Counted from the first letter of the stretch, positions 46,819-56,221 are shown. The stretch is DNA of 64,000 bases from Ancylobacter polymorphus (GCF_030813495.1 NZ_JAUSUI010000001.1:744001-808000), one strand, 5' to 3'. Numbers and translations: made by a program. Notes: generated from the sequence alone by a model not told the origin.

Positions 46819-48146
46819 TGTTTCTTTCCGATCCCGCGCTCGGCATCTTGATGCTGGTCGTCTTCCTCATCCTGCTGATGCTCGGCTTCCCCATCGCCTT
46901 CACCCTGATGGCGCTCGGCGTGGCCTTCGGCTACCTCTCCATCGGCGACGGCATCTTCCAGCTCTTCGTCCAGCGCACCTATTCGGTGATGGCGAACGAC
47001 GTGCTGATCTCGATCCCGCTGTTCCTGTTCATGGGCTATGTGATCGAGCGCGCGAACATTCTCGACCGGCTGTTCCGCGCCATCCAGCTCGCCGCCGGCT
47101 GGATTCCCGGCTCGCTCGCCGTGGCGACCCTCATCACCTGCGCCCTGTTCGCCACCGCGACCGGCATTGTCGGCGCCGTGGTGACGCTGATGGGCCTGCT
47201 CGCCTTCCCGGCCATGCTGCGCGCCGGCTACGACACCAAGATCGCCTCGGGCGTCGTGTGCGCCGGCGGCTGCCTCGGCATCCTCATCCCGCCCAGCGTC
47301 ATGCTCATCCTCTACGGCGCGACGGCAGGCGTGTCGGTGGTGAAGCTCTACGCCGCCGCCTTCATTCCCGGCATCACGCTGGCCGGCATGTATATTGGCT
47401 ATGTCATTATCCGCGCGATGATCAACCCGTCGCTGGCGCCCAAGCTACCCCCGGAGGAACGCAACGTTCCGGTGGGAACGATCATCTGGGCGCTGCTGAC
47501 CTCGTTCTTTCCGCTGGTGCTGCTGATCGTCACCGTGCTCGGCTGCATCATCTTCGGCCTCGCCACGCCGTCCGAGGCGGCGGCGGTCGGCGCGGCGGGC
47601 GCCATCCTGCTGGCGCTGGCCTACCGCACCTTCAGCATCGAGAAGCTGAAGGACTCGGTGTTCCTCACCGCCCGCGCCTCGGCCATGGTGTGCTGGCTAT
47701 TCGTCGGCTCGGCGGTGTTCTCGGCCGTATTCGCCCTGCTGGGCGGGCAGCGCGTGGTCGAAGAGTTCATCATGGGGCTGGACCTCGGGCCGATCGGCTT
47801 CCTGATCCTCACCCAGATCATCATCTTCGTGCTCGGCTGGCCGCTGGAATGGACGGAGATCATCGTCATCTTCCTGCCCATCTTCCTGCCGCTGCTCGAC
47901 CATTTCGGCATCGACCCGATCTTCTTCGGGGTGCTGGTGGCGCTGAACCTGCAGACCTCGTTCCTCTCGCCACCCGTTGCCATGGCGCCGTTCTACCTGA
48001 AAGGCGTGGCACCCAAGCATGTGTCGATCGAAGAGATATTCTCCGGCGTGATGCCGTTCATCTTCATCGTCGTGTTCGCGATGGTGCTGCTCTACACCTT
48101 CCCGAACTTCGCGCTCTGGCTGCCAAACTACCTCTATGGCGGCTGA
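46818..48146 (+). CDS. TRAP transporter large permease (DctM family)
   Basis: A 442-residue secondary transporter subunit with about 12 helices that uses a sodium or proton gradient. Family blocks include LGFPIAFTLMALGVAFGYL, SIPLFLFMGYVIERANI, GGCLGILIPPSVMLILYG and FGLATPSEAAAVGAAGAI. It works with the DctQ and DctP proteins encoded upstream. It is slightly longer than the usual 425-430 residues. A terminator follows 22 bases after the stop. Confidence 0.95.
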   Translation: MFLSDPALGILMLVVFLILLMLGFPIAFTLMALGVAFGYLSIGDGIFQLFVQRTYSVMANDVLISIPLFLFMGYVIERANILDRLFRAIQLAAGWIPGSLAVATLITCALFATATGIVGAVVTLMGLLAFPAMLRAGYDTKIASGVVCAGGCLGILIPPSVMLILYGATAGVSVVKLYAAAFIPGITLAGMYIGYVIIRAMINPSLAPKLPPEERNVPVGTIIWALLTSFFPLVLLIVTVLGCIIFGLATPSEAAAVGAAGAILLALAYRTFSIEKLKDSVFLTARASAMVCWLFVGSAVFSAVFALLGGQRVVEEFIMGLDLGPIGFLILTQIIIFVLGWPLEWTEIIVIFLPIFLPLLDHFGIDPIFFGVLVALNLQTSFLSPPVAMAPFYLKGVAPKHVSIEEIFSGVMPFIFIVVFAMVLLYTFPNFALWLPNYLYGG

Positions 48147-48167
48147 CGATCGCGACCAGCAAAAGCA

Positions 48168-48193
48168 AACGGGCCCGGCAACGGGCCCGTTTT
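48168..48193 (+). terminator. Terminator of the TRAP operon
   Basis: AACGGGCCC (48168-48176) pairs with GGGCCCGTT (48183-48191), followed by TT. It lies between convergent genes. Confidence 0.88.
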
Positions 48194-48216
48194 CATGTCC
48201 ATCGGCGTGATCGTTC

Positions 48217-49692
48217 TCAGGCCGCCGGCGCCCGCGGGTCGCCCGGCGCGGTCTTCCAGCCGAGCGCGGGGAAGCGCACCACGCGGCGGCCGCGGAAATC
48301 GGCCTCGCAGACGAGATGGCCGCGCTCTTCCATATAGGTCAGCAGCCAGCGCCCGCGCGAGGGCGAGCGGCTGCCATAGGCCTTGGCCAGCGCCTCGTCC
48401 GCCGGCGAGGGCGCGCCCTCCATGCCCGCACGCGCCAGCAGGAGGAAAACGCCCTGCATCTCCTCCGGCAGGCCCGCCGCCTGGTCGACGGCACGCGCCC
48501 AGCCCTCATCGCCGCTGCGGGAGTCCAGCCCGGCGCGGGCAATGGCCAGCCGGCGGGTGAAGTCGGCGAGGTCCGGCACCTTGGAGCCAACCCGCCGCAC
48601 CCGGCAATGCACGAGAAAATCCGGGTAGAGCGCGGCGGCGGAGCGGAACGGCGCCTCCGGATCGGAGACGAACTGGCGGATGATCTCCTCCACCAGCGCC
48701 TCGCGCTCCGCCTCGAAGGCGGCGGCGACTTCCGGATCGACCGGCGCGGCCTCGGGCGGGGGTGCGTCTTCCAGAGTCTCCAGAATGGCCTCGGTGGCGC
48801 GCGGCTCCGTCCGGGCGGGCGGCGCGGGCAGAGGCTCGGTGCCGAGATCGTCGAAGATCAGATCCTGGATTTCCGCCGTGCCGAGTTCCGGCGGCGGCAG
48901 CAGCGAGGGGCGCCCGTTGCGGCTCGCCGTCTCGACATGGCCGATCTTCACCGCCACCGGGCGACGCGCCAGCGCCGGGCCGAGCGCGACGAAAGAGCCG
49001 GTGTTGAGATCGCGGAAACTCTCCGCCTGCCGCTTTTCCATGCCGAGAAGATCGGCGGCGCGGGCCATGTCGATGTCGAGAAAGGTGCGGCCCATGAGGA
49101 AGTTCGAGGCTTCCGCCGCCACGTTCTTCGCCAGCTTGGCGAGGCGCTGCGTGGCGATGACGCCGGCGAGCCCGCGCTTGCGGCCACGACACATGAGGTT
49201 GGTCATGGCCGAGAGCGAGATGCGCCGCGCCTCGTCGGAAATCTCGCCACCGCCCGAAGGCGCGAAAAGCTGCGCCTCGTCGACCACGACGAGCATCGGG
49301 AACCAGAATTCGCGGTCGGCGTCGAACAGGCCGTTGAGGAAGGCGGCGGCCGAGCGCATCTGCGCGTCGGCATCCAGCCCTTCGAGGTTGAACACGACCG
49401 AGGCGCGGTGCTTGCGGATGCGGGCGGCGATGCGCTGGATCTCGCCGGCGGTGCGCTCGGCGTCGATCACCACATGACCAAAACGCTCGGCCAGGCCGAC
49501 GAAATCGCCTTCCGGATCGATGATCGCCTGCTGCACATGGCCGGCGCTCTGTTCCAGCAGGCGGCGGAGCAGATGCGATTTTCCCGAGCCGGAATTGCCC
49601 TGCACCAGAAGGCGCGTGGACAGGAGCTCTTCCAGATCGAGCCGAACCGGCTGTCCGGCGTTGCTGCTTCCAAGCTCGATACCGATCTTCAT
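48217..49692 (-). CDS. HerA/DUF87-like ATPase
   Basis: A 491-residue ATPase. Walker A is QGNSGSGKSH (about 31-40), Walker B is MLVVVDEAQLF (about 132-142), and a conserved GVIATQRLAKLAKNV (sensor region) follows. This matches the HerA/FtsK-like DUF87 group. The C-terminal ~200 residues (after ATE near 315) look helical and unrelated to helicases. The ATG at 49692 (MKIGIELGSSNAG) fits the family start. Its role, DNA translocation or something else, is not known. It diverges from the DUF488 gene. Confidence 0.85.
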   Translation of the reverse strand: MKIGIELGSSNAGQPVRLDLEELLSTRLLVQGNSGSGKSHLLRRLLEQSAGHVQQAIIDPEGDFVGLAERFGHVVIDAERTAGEIQRIAARIRKHRASVVFNLEGLDADAQMRSAAAFLNGLFDADREFWFPMLVVVDEAQLFAPSGGGEISDEARRISLSAMTNLMCRGRKRGLAGVIATQRLAKLAKNVAAEASNFLMGRTFLDIDMARAADLLGMEKRQAESFRDLNTGSFVALGPALARRPVAVKIGHVETASRNGRPSLLPPPELGTAEIQDLIFDDLGTEPLPAPPARTEPRATEAILETLEDAPPPEAAPVDPEVAAAFEAEREALVEEIIRQFVSDPEAPFRSAAALYPDFLVHCRVRRVGSKVPDLADFTRRLAIARAGLDSRSGDEGWARAVDQAAGLPEEMQGVFLLLARAGMEGAPSPADEALAKAYGSRSPSRGRWLLTYMEERGHLVCEADFRGRRVVRFPALGWKTAPGDPRAPAA

Positions 49693-49902
49693 CTGCGGTG
49701 ACGCATCCCTGCACAGGCCCCGCGCGAGGGCCGCATGGTTCGATTGCCCGCCCCCAGCCGGCCGATCCGGCGGGAAGCCGCTCCGGCTGCCGCGCCCGGC
49801 CCTGCCTTTAGCACGTGGCAAGGGCCCGCGCCGACAGCCGGCAAGAACTCCACAGATTCGGCCCGGCTCGACAAGCCCCGTGCTTCGCGCCACTCTGCCG
49901 CC

Positions 49903-50361
49903 ATGTCGCTCCCGCCCTTCTTCACCATCGGCTACGAACAGGTCTCCTCCGCCGCCGTGCTCGACACGCTGAGCGGCGCCGGGGTGGACCTGCTGGTCGA
50001 TGTGCGCGCCGTCGCGGCCTCGCGCCGCGCCGGCTTTTCCAAGAGCCACCTCGCCGCCGGCGTGAGCGAGCGCGGCATCGGCTATCTGCATCTGCGCGGC
50101 CTCGGCACTCCGGCGGAAGGCCGGCAGGCCGCGCGCAGCGGGCATTACGGCGAGCTGCGGCGCATCTATGACGCCCATCTCGCCACCCCCACGGCGCAGG
50201 AGCAGCTCGACGAGCTGACCGCGCTGGTGAAGGCCGGGCGGCGGGTCTGCGTGCTGTGCTTCGAGCGGCATCCCGAGCATTGCCACCGGCAGATGGTGGC
50301 CGATCTCATCTGCGAGCGCGTCGGCGTCACCGTCGAGCATCTGATGGCGCCGCCGGTCTGA
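49903..50361 (+). CDS. DUF488 family protein
   Basis: A 152-residue cytoplasmic protein. FFTIGYEQVSSAAVLDTL (about 6-23), LLVDVRAVAASRRAGFSK and the C-terminal CFERHPEHCHRQMVADLI, with its paired Cys and His residues, are the DUF488 hallmarks. The biochemical function of the family is not established. ATG 49903 is the family-typical start. No operon partner is evident; the divergent HerA-like gene is 210 bases away. Confidence 0.9.
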   Translation: MSLPPFFTIGYEQVSSAAVLDTLSGAGVDLLVDVRAVAASRRAGFSKSHLAAGVSERGIGYLHLRGLGTPAEGRQAARSGHYGELRRIYDAHLATPTAQEQLDELTALVKAGRRVCVLCFERHPEHCHRQMVADLICERVGVTVEHLMAPPV

Positions 50362-50492
50362 CCCGGCCCCGGATGCTGCGACAAAATGCGGCATGCCGGG
50401 GCGTGTACCGCCACCCGTACTCGCCCTTCGGTTGATTGAGGCCGGTGGCGGCGGGTGCTCGGATAAGGCGTACTTCCTGACCCCCCACAACC

Positions 50493-51263
50493 GTGAGCGC
50501 GGCGATGCCTTCTTCGCCGGCGCGTTTATTCGCGCCTCTCCTCGCGGCGACGGCGGTCGCCGCGTGCCCGCTTCCCGGCGCCGCGGCCGAGGAGGGTGCG
50601 GAGGCGTCGCTGCGGCGGCGGCTCTATTTCTACACCGGCGTCGATATCGCCCGCGACAGCGGCTATGGCTGGGGCGGCATGGCCTGGGCTCCTTTCGCGC
50701 CGATGGACCGGGAAGGGCTGCGGCTGCGCACCCAGGCCGGCGGCGGGCGCTATGACTACCGCACGCAGGCCGTGGCCGGCGGCTGGAACAGCGTCGACAA
50801 GACCGATGGCGAGGTGCTGCTTGGCTGGCAGTTCCTGCGCGGCCGGCACGCGCTGGCGCTCTATGCCGGGGTCAACATCATCGACAACCGGCTCGACACG
50901 CCCGATCCCGGCAATCGCGACGCGGGGACGCATTGGGGCGGCAAGGCCGTCGCCGAATGGTTCTACCGCCTCGATGAGCGCTGGACGCTCACCGCCTCGC
51001 TCAGCGGCTCCACGGCGGATGGCAGCGTCAGCGGGCGGGCCACTGCCGCCTGGCGGGCCTTCCCCTGGCTCGATCTCGGCGTCGAGGCCGGCGCCACCTC
51101 CGACTGGCCGGATGAAAGCGCCCGGCTCGGCCTGTTCCTCGCCTGTCCGCTGCGGAGCGGTGAATGGCTCAACTGGGAACTGCGCGCCGCCGCCGGCTGG
51201 AACTGGAGCGGCGACAGCGACGACAGCCCCTATGGCACGCTGTCCCTGTTCATCCCGTTCTGA
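50493..51263 (+). CDS. BcsS-like outer-membrane barrel protein
   Basis: A 256-residue exported protein. The signal peptide ends near CPLPGAAAEEG (about residue 32), and the rest is a beta-barrel-like sequence ending SLFIPF. The block YTGVDIARDSGYGWGGMAWAPF and the LRLRTQAGGGRYDYRT pattern are those of the cellulose biosynthesis protein BcsS family. No cellulose genes are in the window, so a role in cellulose export is only inferred from the family name. The start is GTG at 50493 or ATG at 50505. Confidence 0.82.
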   Translation: MSAAMPSSPARLFAPLLAATAVAACPLPGAAAEEGAEASLRRRLYFYTGVDIARDSGYGWGGMAWAPFAPMDREGLRLRTQAGGGRYDYRTQAVAGGWNSVDKTDGEVLLGWQFLRGRHALALYAGVNIIDNRLDTPDPGNRDAGTHWGGKAVAEWFYRLDERWTLTASLSGSTADGSVSGRATAAWRAFPWLDLGVEAGATSDWPDESARLGLFLACPLRSGEWLNWELRAAAGWNWSGDSDDSPYGTLSLFIPF

Positions 51264-51274
51264 GCCGCGCCGGC

Positions 51275-52615
51275 TCAGGCGTCCTCCGCCCGCATCGCCT
51301 CCAGCGCGGCGGCGGCATCGACATCGCTCGCGGCGGCGGCGATCTCATGGATTTCCAGCGCCTCGAGGTCCTCTCTCGTGTCGACATCGACAAAGGCGCC
51401 CTCCCCCTCTACCGGCACCTCGACGACGAAATCGGGGTTGTCGGCGAGGATGCGGCGGGCGCCGACATCGCCTTCCAGCGTCGTCAGCGCCGGGAACAGG
51501 GCGCGCGCCAGCGCCACCGGGTTGCCATGCCGCCCCCCGGCCACCGGCACCGCCGCCAGCCGCCCCTGCGCGGGATCGAGCGCATCGGCGAGGCGGTCGA
51601 TGAGCGCCGGCTCGACCTTCGGCATGTCGCCGAGCAGCACCACCACGCGCTCCGTCTCCTTCGGCAGCGCCGCGACGCCCGTGCGCAGCGAGGTGGACAG
51701 CCCGCGCGCGAAGTCGGGATTGGGGGCGAAGGTCACGTCCAGCCCGTCAAGCGCCTTCCGCACCAAAGCGTCTTCATGGCCGGTGACCACGATCACCGGC
51801 CGCGCGCGGGCGGCGAGCGCCGCCTCCACCGCGCGGCGCACCAACGGCACGCCGCCGAGCGGCAAAGTGAGCTTGTGCGCCCCCGGCAGGCGCGTGCCCT
51901 GCCCGGCGGCGAGAACCAAGGCCGCCGGCGGGCGGGCCGGGCGGCGGCGCAGCTCGCCCACCAGCTGGGCGAGGATGGAGACGGCGATTTCCGCCGGGGT
52001 CGCCGCGCCGATATCGAGACCGATGGGCGCGCGGATGCGCTCCAGCGCCGCGCGCGCCACGCCGCGTTCCGCCAGCCGGGCCCGTCGCCCGGCATGGGAT
52101 TTGCGCGAGCCGAGCGCGCCGACATAGAAGCAGCCGGCGCTGAGCGCCGCTTCGAGCGCGGGATCGTCGATCTTCGGGTCATGCGCCAGCACCGCCACGG
52201 CGGTGAACGGATCGAGCGGCCGCTCGGCCAGCGCGTCCTGCGGCCAAAGCGCCCGCACATCGACACCGGGAAAGCGCTCCGGGGTCGCGAAGGCGGTGCG
52301 CGGGTCGATGATCGTCACCGCAAAGCCCACGGCCGCCGCCATCGGCGCCAGCACCTGCGAGATATGCACCGCGCCGGTGATGACGAGACGCGGCGCGGGA
52401 AGCTGAACCGTGAGGAACAGCCGCCGGCCTTCCGCTTCCACCTTGCCGCTGCGGCCGCTGCGCAGCGCCTCGGCGAGATGCGGCGCCAGCGGATCGGCTG
52501 CGGCGTCGCCGGCACGCACCAGCCGCTGGGCGCCGCCATCGAGATCGGTGACCAGCACGGCGGCGCGACGGGCGGCGCGTTCGGCATTCAGTTCATCGAG
52601 CAAAGCGAGGTCCAT
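51275..52615 (-). CDS. XdhC Rossmann domain fused to MobA-like nucleotidyltransferase
   Basis: A 446-residue two-domain protein. Residues ~70-215 are the C-terminal Rossmann part of XdhC/CoxI (VGFAVTIIDPRTAFATPERFP, YVGALGSRKSHAGR). Residues ~232-430 form a MobA/MocA-type nucleotidyltransferase (ALVLAAGQGTRLPGAHKLTLPLGG, VVLLGDMPKV). This fusion is known among molybdenum-cofactor proteins: XdhC protects and delivers Moco and MocA adds CMP. Its start shares one base with the stop of the XdhC N-domain gene. The target enzyme is outside the window. Confidence 0.92.
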   Translation of the reverse strand: MDLALLDELNAERAARRAAVLVTDLDGGAQRLVRAGDAAADPLAPHLAEALRSGRSGKVEAEGRRLFLTVQLPAPRLVITGAVHISQVLAPMAAAVGFAVTIIDPRTAFATPERFPGVDVRALWPQDALAERPLDPFTAVAVLAHDPKIDDPALEAALSAGCFYVGALGSRKSHAGRRARLAERGVARAALERIRAPIGLDIGAATPAEIAVSILAQLVGELRRRPARPPAALVLAAGQGTRLPGAHKLTLPLGGVPLVRRAVEAALAARARPVIVVTGHEDALVRKALDGLDVTFAPNPDFARGLSTSLRTGVAALPKETERVVVLLGDMPKVEPALIDRLADALDPAQGRLAAVPVAGGRHGNPVALARALFPALTTLEGDVGARRILADNPDFVVEVPVEGEGAFVDVDTREDLEALEIHEIAAAASDVDAAAALEAMRAEDA

Positions 52616-52938
52616 CAGCCGACCTTCTCGACAAAGACGGCGATGCGCCCGCCGCAGGACAGGCCGACCTGCCAGGCGGTGGCGTCGGCGACGCCGAATT
52701 CCAGCAGCCGCGCCCGCCCGTCGGCGATCACCTCGGCCGCCTCGGCCACTACCGCGCCCTCGACGCAGCCGCCGGACACCGACCCGAGGAAATTGCCGTC
52801 CTCATCGATGGCGAGATGGCTGCCCACCGGGCGCGGCGCCGAGCCCCAGGTCTCGATCACCGTGGCCAGTGCCACGCCCCGGCCGGCCCGCCGCCAATCG
52901 GCCGCCACCTGCAGCACATCGTCCTCGCGCGTGAGCAT
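52615..52938 (-). CDS. XdhC/CoxI N-terminal domain protein
   Basis: A 107-residue protein equal to the N-terminal XdhC domain alone. ATVIETWGSAPRPVGSHLAI and GSVSGGCVEGAVV carry the conserved Cys (Cys78 region) that contacts Moco in this family. The remaining XdhC Rossmann domain is encoded in the next gene, so the two probably act together. ATG 52938 is chosen; the frame upstream overlaps the divergent KamA-type gene and is not coding. Confidence 0.92.
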   Translation of the reverse strand: MLTREDDVLQVAADWRRAGRGVALATVIETWGSAPRPVGSHLAIDEDGNFLGSVSGGCVEGAVVAEAAEVIADGRARLLEFGVADATAWQVGLSCGGRIAVFVEKVG

Positions 52939-53025
52939 GATTTCTCCCTCGATCTGCGCTGCACTATAACGCGCGGCGGCTGACGCGCCTTGCCCGCGCG
53001 CGCGGAAACGATCACAAGACCGCGC

Positions 53026-54114
53026 ATGAATTCGCCCGTCCGCACGCCCCTCGCCCCGTCCGCACCCGCTGCGCTGCCCGCCCGCACCCTGCGCCGCGTG
53101 GGTGAGCTGGCGCAGGCCGGGCTTTTGCCAGCCGATGCGGCGCTGGAGGCGGTGGAAGCCCGCTACGCCGTGGCGGTGACGCCGATGCTGGCTCAGCTGA
53201 TCGACCCCGCCGACGCCGCCGACCCGATCGCCCGGCAATTCCTGCCGGATGCGCGCGAACTGGAAACCCGCCCGGAAGAGCGCGACGACCCGATCGGCGA
53301 TGACGCGCACAGCCCGGTGCCCGGCATCGTCCACCGCTACCCCGACCGGGTGCTGCTGAAGCTGGTCGGCGTCTGCGCGGTCTATTGCCGCTTCTGCTTC
53401 CGCCGCGAGATGGTCGGGCCCGGCGCGGAAACGAGCCTGTCCGACGACGCGCTTGAGACCGCCCTCGCCTATATCGCCGGTCGGCCGGAGATCTGGGAAG
53501 TGGTGCTCACCGGCGGCGACCCGCTGGTCGCCTCGCCGCGACGGCTGGCGGAGCTGATGGCGCGCCTCGCCGAGATTCCCCATGTGAAGATCGTGCGCTT
53601 CCACACCCGCGTGCCGATTGCCGCGCCCGAGCGCGTCACCGGCGCGCTGGTGGCGGCACTGCGGGCGCCCGGTGTGACGACCTATGTCGCCATCCATGCC
53701 AACCATGCGCGCGAACTCGGCCCCGAGGCCCGCGCGGCGCTGGCCCGTCTCGCCGAAGCCGGAATCGCGCTGGTCAGCCAGAGCGTGCTGCTCGCGGGCG
53801 TTAATGACGATGCCGGCACGCTCGCCGCACTGTTCCGTGCGCTGGTGGAGTGCCGGGTGAAACCCTATTACCTCCACCATCCCGACCTCGCCCCCGGCAC
53901 GGCGCATTTCCGCCTGCCGATAAAGCGCGGGCAGGAACTGATGGCGGCGCTGCGCGGGCGGGTCTCCGGTCTCGCTCTGCCGACCTATGTGCTCGACATT
54001 CCCGGCGGCCACGGCAAGGTGCCGGTCGGCCCCTCCTATCTGGAGCCGGCGCCCGAGGGCTGGCGCGTCACCGATTATTGCGGCGGCGTGCACGCCTATG
54101 GAGAGGGCGTGTGA
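53026..54114 (+). CDS. KamA-family radical SAM protein (lysine 2,3-aminomutase-like)
   Basis: A 362-residue radical SAM enzyme. The [4Fe-4S] cysteines are in CAVYCRFC (C117, C121, C124), followed by FRREMVG. The PLP- and lysine-site segments (VLTGGDPLV; PYYLHHPDLAPGTAHFRL) are typical of KamA/EpmB. EpmB isomerises lysine for modification of elongation factor P, but no efp or epmA gene is in the window, so EpmB versus a lysine-catabolic KamA is undecided. The following flavoprotein starts with an overlapping GTGA. Confidence 0.9.
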   Translation: MNSPVRTPLAPSAPAALPARTLRRVGELAQAGLLPADAALEAVEARYAVAVTPMLAQLIDPADAADPIARQFLPDARELETRPEERDDPIGDDAHSPVPGIVHRYPDRVLLKLVGVCAVYCRFCFRREMVGPGAETSLSDDALETALAYIAGRPEIWEVVLTGGDPLVASPRRLAELMARLAEIPHVKIVRFHTRVPIAAPERVTGALVAALRAPGVTTYVAIHANHARELGPEARAALARLAEAGIALVSQSVLLAGVNDDAGTLAALFRALVECRVKPYYLHHPDLAPGTAHFRLPIKRGQELMAALRGRVSGLALPTYVLDIPGGHGKVPVGPSYLEPAPEGWRVTDYCGGVHAYGEGV

Positions 54115-55298
54115 GCCGCCCCACGCCCGTCGATGTGGTGGTGATCGGTGCCGGCGCGGCCGGGCTGATGTGCGCCATCGAAGCCGGGCGGCGCGGGCGC
54201 CGGGTCGTGGTGCTCGACCATGCCCGCGCGCCGGGCGAGAAGATCCGCATCTCCGGCGGCGGGCGTTGCAACTTCACCAATCGCGACGCCGGCCCGCGCA
54301 ACTACCTCTCCGCCAATCCCGGCTTCGCCATTTCGGCGCTGAAGCGCTACCGCGCGCAGGACTTCATCGCCCGCATCGACCGGCGCGGCATCGCCTGGCA
54401 CGAGAAGACGCTCGGCCAGCTGTTCTGTGACGGCTCGGCCCGGCAGGTGGTGGACATGCTGACCGACGATCTGCGCGAGGCCGGCGGCGAACTGCGCCTT
54501 GCCACCGTCATCACCGGGATCGAGCGGGCGGCTGACGGCTTCACCGTGGCGACAACGGCCGGGAGCGTCGCCTGCCGCTCACTGGTCGTCGCCTCGGGGG
54601 GCAAGTCGATCCCGAAAATGGGCGCCACCGGCTTCGGCTATGAGATCGCGGAGCGCTTCGGGCTGGCGCTGCAGCCCACCCGTCCGGGGCTCGTGCCGCT
54701 GACCCTCGATCCCGCTCTGCTGGAACGGCTCGCCCCGCTCGCCGGCGTGGCGGTGGAAGGCCGGGTGAGCCATGGCAAGACGCGGTTCGAGGAAGGGCTG
54801 CTGTTCACCCATCGCGGCCTGTCCGGCCCGGCGATCTTGCAGATTTCCTCTTATTGGCGTGAGGGCGACGAGATCACGCTGGCGCTGGCGCCGCACACCG
54901 ACATCTTCGCCCGGCTGCGCGAGATGCGCGCCGCCAATGGCCGGCAGGCGCCCGCCACCGCGCTGGCAACGCTGCTGCCCAAGCGCCTCGCCCAGCTCAT
55001 CGCCGAGCGCGAGGCGGGGGCCGGCAACCTCGCCGACCTTTCCGACAAGGCGCTGCGGCGGATCGACGAGGCGGTGAATGGCTGGCGGCTCAAGCCGACG
55101 GGCTCGGAAGGCTACCGCACTGCCGAGGTGACACTGGGCGGCGTCGACACGGCCGGGCTCGATTCACGCACCATGGAAGCCCGCACCGTGCCGGGCCTGT
55201 ATTTCATCGGCGAGGTGGTGGATGTCACCGGCTGGCTCGGCGGCTATAATTTCCAGTGGGCGTGGTCGTCCGGCTGGGTCGCCGGGCAGGTGGCGTGA
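54111..55298 (+). CDS. HI0933-family NAD(P)/FAD-dependent oxidoreductase
   Basis: A 395-residue flavoprotein. FAD-binding GAGAAGLMCAIEAGRRG (about 12-28), KIRISGGGRCNFTNRD (about 43-58) and the C-terminal IGEVVDVTGWLGGYNFQWAWSSG are the BaiN/HI0933 family signatures. The reaction is unknown for most members. The start is GTG at 54111, overlapping the TGA of the KamA-type gene by 4 bases, which implies coupled translation. Confidence 0.93.
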   Translation: MSRPTPVDVVVIGAGAAGLMCAIEAGRRGRRVVVLDHARAPGEKIRISGGGRCNFTNRDAGPRNYLSANPGFAISALKRYRAQDFIARIDRRGIAWHEKTLGQLFCDGSARQVVDMLTDDLREAGGELRLATVITGIERAADGFTVATTAGSVACRSLVVASGGKSIPKMGATGFGYEIAERFGLALQPTRPGLVPLTLDPALLERLAPLAGVAVEGRVSHGKTRFEEGLLFTHRGLSGPAILQISSYWREGDEITLALAPHTDIFARLREMRAANGRQAPATALATLLPKRLAQLIAEREAGAGNLADLSDKALRRIDEAVNGWRLKPTGSEGYRTAEVTLGGVDTAGLDSRTMEARTVPGLYFIGEVVDVTGWLGGYNFQWAWSSGWVAGQVA

Positions 55299-55304
55299 GC
55301 GACA

Positions 55305-55829
55305 TCAGACCGTGAGGAACCCGCGCCCGAGATAGGCGAGCTTGGCCCTGTCGGGGCCGAGCGTCACCGCCTCCACCCGGCCGACCAGCACATCATGGGT
55401 GGCGATGGTGCGTGCCTCCACCAGCCGGCAGTGAAACACCGCCACCGCCCCGGTGAGACAAGGCAGGCCCAGCGCCCCTTCGTGCCATTGGCCGACGCCG
55501 AATCGCTGCTCGCCCTCCAGCCCGCCGCGCCCGCCAAACGCTTCCGCCACCGCCTGCTGCTCGGCGGCAAGCATGTTCACCGCGAACCGCCCCGCGTGAC
55601 GGAAGGCGGGAGCGGAGCGGATGCGCCGGTTGAGGCAAACGAGAAGGGTCGGCGGGCTGTCGGACACCGAGGCGACGGCCGTCGCGGTGAAGCCGGCGCG
55701 GCCCTCCGCCCCATGGGTGGTGATGACATGCACGGCGGCGACCAGCCGGCTCATCGCCTCGCGATAGAGCCCGGCCTCGACCGCGTGCCCGGCGTCGTGA
55801 TGCGCCTCAGGCGCCTTTGGCTGATCCAA
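55305..55829 (-). CDS. Flavin reductase-like protein
   Basis: A 174-residue FMN-binding split-barrel protein of the flavin reductase (HpaC/RutF-like) family. AVHVITTHGAEGRAGFTATAVASVSDSPPTLLVCLNR is spread over residues ~33-70 and is diagnostic. No ATG lies at the expected position; the TTG at 55829 preceded by AGGAGG with 9-base spacing gives the family-typical length, so it is chosen. It supplies reduced flavin to an unknown monooxygenase. It converges with the flavoprotein gene (6-base gap). Confidence 0.86.
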   Translation of the reverse strand: MDQPKAPEAHHDAGHAVEAGLYREAMSRLVAAVHVITTHGAEGRAGFTATAVASVSDSPPTLLVCLNRRIRSAPAFRHAGRFAVNMLAAEQQAVAEAFGGRGGLEGEQRFGVGQWHEGALGLPCLTGAVAVFHCRLVEARTIATHDVLVGRVEAVTLGPDRAKLAYLGRGFLTV

Positions 55830-56065
55830 TCTGCCGTGCCTCCTGCACCGGCGCGCGGACCGAAGGCCCCCGCACGCATATGCGCTGTGCATAACCTCTG
55901 GCGGCCGGTTTTGGAAACCGCGCCTCCCACCCCCGTGTCGACATGACGATGTGAAGACAAAAATGACGGAGGCGGACACAGGCCGGACGCAGTCCCGTCA
56001 CATTAACCGCTTGAGTTGCAATGGGATTCACTGGTAGCGGTATTTAAGCACCCTAATATCATGCT

Positions 56066-56097
56066 TTTCGATCGATTGCATTTCGTCTTTCGATCGA
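56066..56097. promoter_or_regulatory. Direct repeats upstream of the liv operon
   Basis: TTTCGATCGA occurs at 56066-56075 and 56088-56097, 22 bases apart (two helical turns); each contains the palindrome TCGATCGA and is followed by TTG[CT]AT-like bases. They lie 125-156 bases before the livH ATG in an AT-richer part of the 392-base gap (55830-56221), which otherwise holds no gene I can support. Confidence 0.45.
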
Positions 56098-56221
56098 ATT
56101 GTATCGGCAACGGGCGCGAGCTAAGAGTAGGGGCGCTTGTCGTACGGGCACGGTCATAAACTGTGCAAAAGCCCGACGGCGGCGCCTTGCGCAAATTCGG
56201 CTGAGGGGAGCCGGCACAATC

